DNA from: an uncultured Anaerolineaceae bacterium | GTDB taxonomy: Bacteria; Chloroflexota; Anaerolineae; Anaerolineales; Anaerolineaceae | DNA: 7,376 nucleotides | NCBI GenBank assembly: GCA_937890875.1 | Contig: CALAEB010000549.1 | Span: 1-7,376 of the forward strand | Direction of reading: 5' to 3' | Shown here: piece after piece, positions 1 to 4,962 of the stretch | How positions within the stretch are numbered: the stretch's first letter is position 1 | How the letters are laid out: the number at the start of each line of letters is the position of its first letter | The notes under the pieces: model-generated | What the model saw: only the letters and a program-made list of their open reading frames with translations | What the model was told of the DNA's origin: nothing | Database searches by the model: none | Position numbers and translations under genes: made by a program

Positions 1-1
1 G

Positions 2-1042
2 CTGTTTGGCGTGTGCTCCGGATGTCAGTTCCAGTTTTTGGATGAGGCGGAGCAAAGGAAGGAAAAAAGGAATATTCTGTTGGATCAGTTGCAGCGGATT
101 GCCAAATTCCGGCTGCCGGAAGACCTTCTTCAGCCGTATATTGCCTCACCGCAGGCCTGGAACTACCGGAAGTTCATGCGTTTCTTCATTGATGCGGAGG
201 GCGGCCTCTGTTTTCCGACGAATTCTGCCGACGAGTGGGTCCTTGTGGATACCTGCCCGATTTGTTCCGAGGCGATCAACGAACTGCTGCCCAGACTCTC
301 TTTTGATCCCGGCAGCGGCATTTCCCAGGTGGAAATCCGCGAAGGAGACGCGGAAGAGCTGCAGCTGATTTTATACGGTGAATCCGGAAAGCCGGAGACC
401 GAAATCGAGATTGACCTTCCGGTTTCGGTGGTTTATTCCGGCCCGGAGGATTCCTATGTGATGGCTGGAGACAGTACCGTGCTGCAGACAATGGCCGGAA
501 TTGAAACAGCCGTTTCGGAAGATAATTATTTCTATCCCAATCCGGCGGTTCTGCAGCGTGTCTGTGAAGAAATTTTGGCATGGCTGCCGGAGAATCCGGT
601 TTATAACGTTCTGAATCTTAATGCCGGGACCGGTTTCTGGAGCAAGTGGTTTGCCGGGAGATGTAAAAAAGTGCTGGCACAGGATGCGAGTGAAAAAAAC
701 GCGGAAGATTTTGTCCTGAATTTAAATGAGTTTGAAAATGTGGAGCTTTACATCGGGGAAGCTCAATCGATACTTCCGGGACTGCGGAGTAAAATCAAGC
801 TGGTGATTTGCGAGGCCGGACCATCCGGAATCAACCAGGAAACGATTGCGGGGATTGGGGCCACAGGCGCCGTGACGTTCTTTTATATCGGGCATGACGC
901 TTCAATCCTTGCCCGAGACGCCGCAAGAATATCCGAACAGGGATATCAGCTCAGCAGGATGATTCCATTCGACGATGAACCGCAGACGTCAAAAATTTCT
1001 GCGCTTTGTATATTTTCAAAACAGTCATACAGGAGTGAATAA
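2..1042 (+). CDS. RlmD/RumA-like RNA m5U methyltransferase homologue, catalytic residues lost (5' partial)
   Basis: The frame is open from base 2, so the N-terminus lies outside the window; 346 residues are visible. The architecture is that of RlmD/RumA, which makes 5-methyluridine in 23S rRNA using SAM and a 4Fe-4S cluster. Visible residues 4-8 read VCSGC, matching the second and third cluster cysteines. A further Cys at residue 85 (DTCPIC) comes 76 residues later, close to the spacing of the fourth cluster Cys in E. coli RlmD. The SAM-site loop is NLNAGTG, where active enzymes have DL(F/Y)CGxG. The C-terminal half aligns almost without gaps to E. coli RlmD as I recall it, but the key positions differ. 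FxQVN has Tyr for Gln (codon 533-535). DPxRxG has become EAGPSG (812-829). In YVSCNPxTLARD the catalytic Cys is His (893-895). The HLE catalytic Glu is Ser (998-1000). The reading frame is unbroken. Methyltransferase activity by the known mechanism is unlikely; RNA binding or another role is inference. Confidence 0.85.
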   Translation: MFGVCSGCQFQFLDEAEQRKEKRNILLDQLQRIAKFRLPEDLLQPYIASPQAWNYRKFMRFFIDAEGGLCFPTNSADEWVLVDTCPICSEAINELLPRLSFDPGSGISQVEIREGDAEELQLILYGESGKPETEIEIDLPVSVVYSGPEDSYVMAGDSTVLQTMAGIETAVSEDNYFYPNPAVLQRVCEEILAWLPENPVYNVLNLNAGTGFWSKWFAGRCKKVLAQDASEKNAEDFVLNLNEFENVELYIGEAQSILPGLRSKIKLVICEAGPSGINQETIAGIGATGAVTFFYIGHDASILARDAARISEQGYQLSRMIPFDDEPQTSKISALCIFSKQSYRSE

Positions 1043-1043
1043 A

Positions 1044-1847
1044 ATGATAGCCTTTTTTTCCCAGTTTTCACCGATTGTTCAGGCTTTGCTGGCAAGCATC
1101 TATACTTGGGGTATGACCGCACTGGGCGCGGCCGGTGTTTTTCTTTCAAAAGAAATTTCGAAGAAGACCCTGAATGTGATGCTGGGCTTTGCGGCCGGGG
1201 TGATGATTGCAGCCAGTTTCTTCTCGCTGCTGCTTCCGGCGATTGAATCTTCCGAGGGTGGAAATCTTCCCGCCTGGTTTCCGGCGACGGTCGGTTTCCT
1301 GCTGGGCGGCGGATTTCTTTGGGCGTTGGATAAATACCTGCCGCATTTGCATATCAATGCGAGTCAGGCGGAAGGGACAAAATCCGGACTGAGCCGGAGT
1401 ATGCTGCTGGTTCTGGCGATCACGCTGCACAATATCCCGGAAGGATTGGCTGTCGGCGTGGCTTTCGGTGCGGCCGGAGTGCATAATGATCCGACCTTCA
1501 TTGCGGCTGCTTTTACCATTGCACTCGGTATGGGAATTCAGAATTTTCCGGAAGGACTGGCTGTTTCCGCTCCCTTGCGGGCGGAGGGGCTATCAAGAAG
1601 GCGCAGTTTCTTCTGGGGACAATTTTCGGGCTTGGTTGAGCCGCTTGGCGCCGTAATCGGTGCGGCTGCGGTTTATTTTATTCAGCCGCTGCTTCCTTAT
1701 GCGCTGGCGTTCGCCGCCGGTGCGATGATTTTTGTCGTCTCGGAAGAGCTGATTCCGGAGGCGGAGGCGGACGGTTCCGATATGCCGACATTGGCGCTGA
1801 TGGTTGGTTTTGCGCTGATGATGGTTTTGGATGTGGCGTTTGGATGA
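1044..1847 (+). CDS. ZIP-family divalent metal transporter (GufA/ZIP11-like)
   Basis: A 267-residue inner-membrane protein, the usual size for bacterial ZIP transporters, which move Zn2+ and related divalent metals into the cytoplasm. About eight hydrophobic segments are visible. The two metal-site helices carry HNIPEG (residues 129-134) and QNFPEG (166-171). The second form, with Gln for His and followed by LAVSAPL, is typical of the GufA/ZIP11 branch. Further acidic residues lie in the following helices (E199; E234-E235). A short loop has LPHLH (99-103) rather than a long His-rich tail. The frame is open further upstream, but the ATG at 1044 is preferred: AGGAG at 1031-1035 lies eight bases before it and the protein then begins with a family-like N-terminus. 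Only one base separates it from the stop of the methyltransferase-like gene, so the two are probably cotranscribed and translationally coupled. Metal specificity is not determinable here. Confidence 0.9.
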   Translation: MIAFFSQFSPIVQALLASIYTWGMTALGAAGVFLSKEISKKTLNVMLGFAAGVMIAASFFSLLLPAIESSEGGNLPAWFPATVGFLLGGGFLWALDKYLPHLHINASQAEGTKSGLSRSMLLVLAITLHNIPEGLAVGVAFGAAGVHNDPTFIAAAFTIALGMGIQNFPEGLAVSAPLRAEGLSRRRSFFWGQFSGLVEPLGAVIGAAAVYFIQPLLPYALAFAAGAMIFVVSEELIPEAEADGSDMPTLALMVGFALMMVLDVAFG

Positions 1848-1921
1848 TGCGGACATTCGGCTTTTGATATTCGGCTCATAATTGGTTAAGGTGTCAAAAG
1901 TCAAATTAGCGAAGCGGAAAC

Positions 1922-1970
1922 TGTTGTACTATTTTTTATTGGGCTTTGCCCAATAAAAAATAGTACAACA
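1922..1970. repeat. perfect long palindrome, 23-bp arms, 3-base loop
   Basis: Bases 1922-1944 and 1948-1970 are exact reverse complements around a TTT loop; the tip of the stem is GGGC-TTT-GCCC. It lies 74 bases after the ZIP stop. It is not a standard intrinsic terminator: the T-run lies in the upstream arm, and no U-tract follows the stem on either strand. It would fold as a long perfect RNA hairpin or DNA cruciform. Possible roles are 3'-end protection of the upstream mRNA, a palindromic mobile repeat, or a Rho-associated end. A similar but imperfect element occurs at 4229-4277. Confidence 0.9.
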
Positions 1971-2055
1971 AATAACTCCTTTTGGAAAACTTTACCCTTT
2001 TAACATCCGAATCATAATTCGAATTGCTGCGGTTATATTAATAGCGGCTGCTTGC

Positions 2056-2096
2056 GTCTCTCCTGTTTTTATGAAGACAGGAGAGACATTTTTTTT
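2056..2096 (+). terminator. strong intrinsic (Rho-independent) terminator
   Basis: An 11-bp perfect stem (2056-2066 with 2077-2087) can be extended inward by a G-U and two A-U pairs to a tetraloop, and is followed by A and then eight T residues (2089-2096). The polarity fits transcription on the + strand only. It probably ends the transcript of the methyltransferase-like/ZIP operon about 210 bases after the ZIP stop, and insulates the GntR-ABC operon promoter just downstream. An unannotated small RNA ending here is possible but not supported by a visible promoter. Confidence 0.9.
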
Positions 2097-2131
2097 ACAA
2101 TATTTAAAGGCTGATATTTTTTGAAGCACGC

Positions 2132-2159
2132 TTGACAAATTCAGGAAAGAGTATATACT
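2132..2159 (+). promoter_or_regulatory. sigma70-type promoter of the GntR-ABC operon
   Basis: A perfect -35 hexamer TTGACA (2132-2137) is followed after 16 bases by TATACT (2154-2159), one mismatch from the consensus -10. Transcription would start near 2166, giving a leader of about 34 bases to the repressor start. Confidence 0.8.
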
Positions 2160-2184
2160 GTCAATAGTTATTATATACAGTATA
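2154..2184. promoter_or_regulatory. probable operator for the GntR/YtrA-type repressor
   Basis: TATACTGT (2154-2161) and ACAGTATA (2177-2184) form a perfect 8-bp inverted repeat with a 15-base spacer. The left arm contains the -10 hexamer and the right arm lies just past the expected transcription start. The smaller palindromes GTATATAC (2151-2158) and TATAC-A-GTATA (2174-2184) are nested in it. GntR-family proteins bind such palindromes as dimers and YtrA-type regulators usually repress their own operon, so autorepression is the likely reading. Binding is inferred, not shown. Confidence 0.65.
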
Positions 2185-2188
2185 AACT

Positions 2189-2195
2189 GAGGTGG
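2189..2195 (+). promoter_or_regulatory. ribosome binding site that favours the TTG start at 2200
   Basis: GAGGTGG ends one base before the ATG at 2197. From the GAGG core, the spacing is four bases to that ATG and seven to the in-frame TTG at 2200, so TTG is the better start. Confidence 0.55.
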
Positions 2196-2199
2196 AATG

Positions 2200-2583
2200 T
2201 TGAATATCATACTCACCAACACGGCGGGGACCCCCATCTACGAACAGATCAAGGGACAGATTAAAAGCGCCATCTTTGCCGGAGAACTTCAGGACGGCGA
2301 GCAGCTGCCTTCCATCCGGCAGCTGGCCAAAGACCTGAAAATCAGCGTCATCACCACCATGCGGGCTTATACCGATCTGGAACAGGAAGGTTTTGTTGTC
2401 AACATTCAGGGAAAGGGCTGTTTTGTACAATTCCAAAATCCGGATTTGCTGCGGGAGCATAAGCTGCGCGAGGTGGAAGAATCCCTGTCGGCAGCCATCA
2501 GCGCGGCCAGAATGGCGAAGCTCTCTGAAACGGAGCTGCTGGAAATGTTCAAACTTCTTTTGAAGGAGGATGATTTTGAATAA
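2200..2583 (+). CDS. GntR-family (YtrA subfamily) transcriptional repressor
   Basis: A 127-residue cytoplasmic DNA-binding protein. The N-terminal winged helix-turn-helix (about residues 8-75) shows the GntR hallmarks in order: PIYEQIKGQI, GE.QDGEQLPSIRQLA, the recognition helix around KISVITTMRAY, then LEQEGF and the wing GKGCFVQF. Only about 50 residues of predicted helix follow. That short dimerisation tail marks the YtrA subfamily and excludes FadR- or HutC-type effector domains. I prefer TTG at 2200, which begins M-NIILTNTAGTPIYEQ like relatives; ATG at 2197 would add one residue but is crowded by the ribosome site. The gene is first in an overlapping operon with an ABC ATPase and a permease, and the promoter carries an inverted repeat, so it is probably the autorepressor of that pump. 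The inducer is unknown. Confidence 0.92.
   Translation: MNIILTNTAGTPIYEQIKGQIKSAIFAGELQDGEQLPSIRQLAKDLKISVITTMRAYTDLEQEGFVVNIQGKGCFVQFQNPDLLREHKLREVEESLSAAISAARMAKLSETELLEMFKLLLKEDDFE
2563..2569 (+). promoter_or_regulatory. ribosome binding site that favours the TTG start at 2576
   Basis: AAGGAGG sits inside the end of the repressor gene and directly abuts the ATG at 2570, leaving no spacer. The in-frame TTG at 2576 has a six-base spacer and is the likelier ABC ATPase start. Confidence 0.65.
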
Positions 2584-3439
2584 TATTTTGGAACTGAACG
2601 GCGTCAGCAAAACTTTTGCGAAATTTGCCTTGAAGGATGTTTCTTTTGCGCTGCCGGAAGGGTTCATCATGGGTTTCATCGGCCGGAACGGGGCCGGGAA
2701 AACCACAACAATCAAGCTGATTCTGAACATGCTGAAAAAAGACAGCGGGATTATCCGGGTATTCGGGAAAGATCACGCCCAGTCCGAACAGGAAATCAAG
2801 CAGCGGATCGGCGTAGTGATGGATCAGCCGTTTTATGTGGAGGAATGGACGCCGGCGGATCTGGAAAAAGCGCTGTTGCCCTTTTATGCTCAATGGGATC
2901 CGGCAAAATATTCCGCGCAGTTGGAGGAATTTGAGCTTGACCGGCAAAAGAAGATCAAAGCGTTTTCGCGCGGTATGAAGTTGAAGCTGATGATTGCGGC
3001 CGCGCTTTCCCATCAGGCGGATTTGCTGATTTTGGACGAGCCGACCAGCGGGCTGGATGCGGTGGCGCGGAACGAGCTGATGGAGATCCTGCAAACATTT
3101 ATATCGGATGAGAACAAGGGAATCCTGTTTTCGACCCATGTCACTTCGGATTTGGAAAAAATTGCCGACTATATTACCTTCATTCAGGACGGGCGCATCG
3201 TTTATTCGGACATCAAAGATAATCTGCTGGAGAAATACTCGCTTGTAAAAGGGCCGCTCGGGATCCTGAGCCCGGCGCAGAAAAAACTGATCATCGGTTA
3301 TCAGGAACGGTCGGTCGGGTTTGAGGGACTGCTTGATCGCGCTGATCTGAGAGAAATGCCGGCGTCGATTCTGGCTGAACCGGGGAATCTGGATGAAATT
3401 GTGCTGCGGTTTAATTTGGGAAAGAGAACACATGAATAG
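2576..3439 (+). CDS. ABC transporter ATP-binding protein (YtrB/PmtA-like)
   Basis: A 287-residue ATPase that powers an ABC2-type exporter at the inner face of the membrane. From the TTG start: Walker A GRNGAGKT (36-43), Q-loop around MDQPF (82-86), signature FSRGMK (130-135; a variant of LSGGQ common in this branch), Walker B LLILDEP (150-156), D-loop SGLD (158-161) and switch His in STH (186-188). A C-terminal tail of about 80 residues follows the nucleotide-binding domain, as is usual for Ytr/Pmt-type ATPases. The start overlaps the repressor stop by eight bases, and the stop overlaps the permease start by eight bases, so all three are translationally coupled. An ATG at 2570 is in frame but has no spacing to the ribosome site. 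Relatives export antimicrobial or membrane-active compounds or peptides; the substrate here is unknown. Confidence 0.93.
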   Translation: MNNILELNGVSKTFAKFALKDVSFALPEGFIMGFIGRNGAGKTTTIKLILNMLKKDSGIIRVFGKDHAQSEQEIKQRIGVVMDQPFYVEEWTPADLEKALLPFYAQWDPAKYSAQLEEFELDRQKKIKAFSRGMKLKLMIAAALSHQADLLILDEPTSGLDAVARNELMEILQTFISDENKGILFSTHVTSDLEKIADYITFIQDGRIVYSDIKDNLLEKYSLVKGPLGILSPAQKKLIIGYQERSVGFEGLLDRADLREMPASILAEPGNLDEIVLRFNLGKRTHE

Positions 3440-4103
3440 CACACTCGCTTGTCTGCGGCTGGATTTTTATACGATCAAACCTTATCGGCGGTCGTTGTAT
3501 CTGTTGCTCGGATTGGGTTTTGTGATCGGTTTTGTCTTCAACAAATCTGTTTCCACCTTCTCCAGTGTGCTGATGATGGGATTGGTCATCATAACGTCTT
3601 ATCCGTTTTCGATCGGTGATAAATACGGGTTGGATATCTTTTACGCGACACTCTCAGTGAATCGGCGGGATGTCGTGACGGGCCGTTATCTTTTTGTGAT
3701 TTGTCTTGAGCTGATCGGTATCGGGTTCGTGTCGCTGATGGTTTGGCTGCTCAACCGGTTGTTTGCGGCGGGAATTCCGTTTTCGGAAGTAATGCTTACT
3801 TTAAGCGTGCTGATTGCTGTCAATTCGGTGATGACAGCCTTTCAATATCCGATTTTTTTCAGGCTTGGCTATGCCCGGTCGAAAGCGTATAGTTATATCC
3901 CGTTTGTGCTGGTGTTTGTTGTGATCGGCATGCTGCCGACGATAATGAAAACATTCCGTTGGTCGGTAGATTGGGCGGCTGTCGGACAGTTTCTGGAGGC
4001 GAAACCATTCCTCTTGATTGGCGTTTCGGCTGCGACGGGGCTGCTTGCGCTGGCGGTTTCCTGGCTTTTGTCGGTCAAGTTCTATGAGGAGCGGGATTTG
4101 TAA
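3432..4103 (+). CDS. ABC2-type transporter permease
   Basis: A 223-residue integral membrane protein with about six hydrophobic segments: roughly residues 18-34, 38-57, 83-106, 115-135, 148-168 and 190-215. It starts with a short cytoplasmic stretch ending LDFYTIKPYRRSL, the D-x-x-x-x-KPY pattern of the ABC2_membrane_5-like permeases found beside YtrA-type regulators. The motif YPFSIGDKYGLDIFYATL after helix 2, which follows relatives in placing a conserved loop between membrane segments, supports this. The ATG at 3432 overlaps the ATPase stop (3437-3439); an in-frame ATG at 3393 would lie deep within the ATPase gene and is unlikely. With only one permease gene here, the transporter is probably a homodimer of permease plus ATPase. 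The ribosome site (GGGAAAGAG) is weak, in keeping with coupled translation. Confidence 0.88.
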   Translation: MNSTLACLRLDFYTIKPYRRSLYLLLGLGFVIGFVFNKSVSTFSSVLMMGLVIITSYPFSIGDKYGLDIFYATLSVNRRDVVTGRYLFVICLELIGIGFVSLMVWLLNRLFAAGIPFSEVMLTLSVLIAVNSVMTAFQYPIFFRLGYARSKAYSYIPFVLVFVVIGMLPTIMKTFRWSVDWAAVGQFLEAKPFLLIGVSAATGLLALAVSWLLSVKFYEERDL

Positions 4104-4114
4104 ACGTAAGGATA

Positions 4115-4133
4115 AAGAGCTGAATCAGCTTTT
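4115..4133 (+). terminator. weak candidate terminator after the ABC operon
   Basis: AGCTG (4118-4122) and CAGCT (4126-4130) make a small stem with a 3-base loop. It can be extended by a G-U and two A-U pairs into the short T-run at 4131-4133. It lies 14 bases past the permease stop (4101-4103). The stem is short and the T-run minimal, so it is at best a weak terminator. No better one is visible before the abiE promoter. Confidence 0.35.
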
Positions 4134-4150
4134 GGAGAGTTGAAGCAATC

Positions 4151-4166
4151 TCGCTTAACTAAGCGA
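4151..4166. repeat. tight inverted repeat, 7-bp arms
   Basis: TCGCTTA (4151-4157) and TAAGCGA (4160-4166) are perfect reverse complements around two bases. The two-base centre makes a protein-binding palindrome more likely than an RNA hairpin. No T-run follows. Its function is unknown. Confidence 0.6.
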
Positions 4167-4187
4167 TAGTTCTAAAAAATGTCAGCA

Positions 4188-4215
4188 ATTCGAAATTTGG
4201 ACATTCATTTCGAAT
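4188..4215. repeat. inverted repeat, 9-bp arms
   Basis: ATTCGAAAT (4188-4196) and ATTTCGAAT (4207-4215) are perfect reverse complements with a 10-base loop. There is no terminator-like T-run. It lies between the 4151 palindrome and the long hairpin at 4229. Its function is unknown. Confidence 0.6.
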
Positions 4216-4228
4216 AAAGAGGCAAAAC

Positions 4229-4277
4229 TTGTTGTTGGTTTGTTGTTGCGCGGAACGCAACAACAAACGAACAACAA
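4229..4277. repeat. long imperfect palindrome, 22-bp arms, 5-base loop
   Basis: Bases 4229-4250 pair with 4256-4277 at 21 of 22 positions around the loop CGGAA. No U-tract follows on either strand. The total span (49 bases) equals that of the palindrome at 1922-1970. Both begin with TGTTGT-like ends preceded by AAACT and close with ACAACAAA. They may be related palindromic elements, or simply similar hairpins near transcript ends. Confidence 0.85.
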
Positions 4278-4314
4278 AGAGTCCTCCCCATATTTCAAAA
4301 CGCCGAAAAAAAAG

Positions 4315-4343
4315 TTTACTTTCATGCCCTTTTTGTTTATAAT
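4315..4343 (+). promoter_or_regulatory. sigma70-type promoter of abiE
   Basis: A perfect -10 TATAAT (4338-4343) is preceded at exactly 17 bases by TTTACT (4315-4320), which matches four of six positions of the -35 consensus. The predicted start near 4350 gives a leader of only about 19 bases. Confidence 0.8.
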
Positions 4344-4359
4344 AAGAGTGTGAAAGTAA
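4316..4359. promoter_or_regulatory. inverted repeat bracketing the abiE promoter (probable AbiEi operator)
   Basis: TTACTTTCA (4316-4324) and TGAAAGTAA (4351-4359) are perfect 9-bp reverse complements 26 bases apart. The left arm covers the -35 region and the right arm falls at the expected transcription start. Because the left arm is outside the transcript, this is a DNA-level site and not an RNA hairpin. Studied AbiEi proteins bind two inverted-repeat copies in their own promoter and repress it, which fits this arrangement. That this AbiEi binds here is inferred. Confidence 0.75.
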
Positions 4360-4368
4360 GGTAACCCA

Positions 4369-4962
4369 ATGAAAAAATATGAGATGCTGGACTCCCTAGT
4401 GCAAAAAAACAATGGTTTTTTGAAGACAGCTGACGCTGTCATAGCCGGGGTTTCAAGGACGTATCTTCGTCAATATGTGCAAGAGAAGGGTTTAGACCGC
4501 GTTGCCCACGGACTTTATATGTCGCAGGATGCCTGGATGGATGACATGTACGTTATCCAGGTGCGATACCCTTTGGCAGTGTTCTCTCATGAGACGGCAT
4601 TGTACCTGCTGAATCTTGCCGAGCGTGAACCTGTTCAATACGCAATTACGTTAAAAGCCGGAGCGAATGCAACGGGACTTACAAAGCAGGGAATCAAAGT
4701 CTACAAGATCAAGGAAGCACTATTTGATAAAGGTATCACCGAAGCAGTGTCTCCCGCAGGACACGTTGTAAGGGTATATAATCCCGAACGGACAATATGT
4801 GATTTGGTCCGCAGCCGCAGAAATATCGAAATCCAGGATTTACAGGTAGCCATCAGAGCGTATGCTCGGAGTAAAGAAAAGAACCTCCCGTTGCTCATGA
4901 GATATGCGAAGTTTTTCTCGGTTGACAAAATTGTTCGCCAGTATATGGAAGTGCTTTTGTGA
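4369..4962 (+). CDS. abiEi: AbiEi-family antitoxin and autorepressor
   Basis: A 197-residue protein, the full length for the short AbiEi type. Residues 1 to about 55 form the N-terminal winged helix-turn-helix: KKYEMLDSLVQKNNGFLKTAD, then SRTYLRQYVQEKGLDRV, then HGLY (47-50). The C-terminal antitoxin domain contains FSHETAL, YNPERTICDL and the ending KIVRQYMEVLL, all typical of relatives in Clostridia. Known members neutralise the AbiEii toxin and separately repress the abiE promoter, making up a type IV-style toxin-antitoxin system that gives abortive phage resistance. ATG 4369 has AAGG (4358-4361) seven bases upstream, overlapping the right operator arm, so repressor binding and expression signals are tightly packed. 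The abiEii gene overlaps its stop by one base. Composition looks more A/T-rich than the flanking operons, consistent with transfer. Confidence 0.93.
   Translation: MKKYEMLDSLVQKNNGFLKTADAVIAGVSRTYLRQYVQEKGLDRVAHGLYMSQDAWMDDMYVIQVRYPLAVFSHETALYLLNLAEREPVQYAITLKAGANATGLTKQGIKVYKIKEALFDKGITEAVSPAGHVVRVYNPERTICDLVRSRRNIEIQDLQVAIRAYARSKEKNLPLLMRYAKFFSVDKIVRQYMEVLL

Larger units (their letters stand above)
1848..2131. other. intergenic stretch between ZIP gene and GntR operon promoter
   Basis: No convincing gene is present on either strand. Contents in order: an 8-bp direct repeat ATTCGGCT at 1855-1862 and 1869-1876; a 7-bp inverted repeat at 1861-1867/1894-1900; a perfect palindrome at 1922-1970; about 85 bases without recognisable signals; a strong intrinsic terminator at 2056-2096; then A/T-rich DNA leading into the promoter of the next operon. 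A frame through 1998-2124 would encode a hydrophobic stretch but has no usable start codon or ribosome site before the terminator, so I do not call it. Confidence 0.6.

Noticed and set aside
1922..1970. Palindrome as an intrinsic terminator of the ZIP gene
   Set aside because: No T-run follows the stem on either strand; the T-run is in the upstream arm. It is kept as a repeat instead.
1992..2237. 81-codon - strand frame across the terminator and GntR promoter
   Set aside because: It reads through the terminator hairpin and the promoter, and no start signal is present.
2951..2990. Degenerate ABC signature (SRGMK) as a sign of an inactive ATPase
   Set aside because: This variant is common in the Ytr/Pmt branch, and all other ATPase motifs are intact.
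2549..3442. Open frame of 297 codons on the - strand over the ABC ATPase
   Set aside because: It is a mirror of a clear ATPase with Walker A, Walker B and signature motifs. The antisense product shows no family features.
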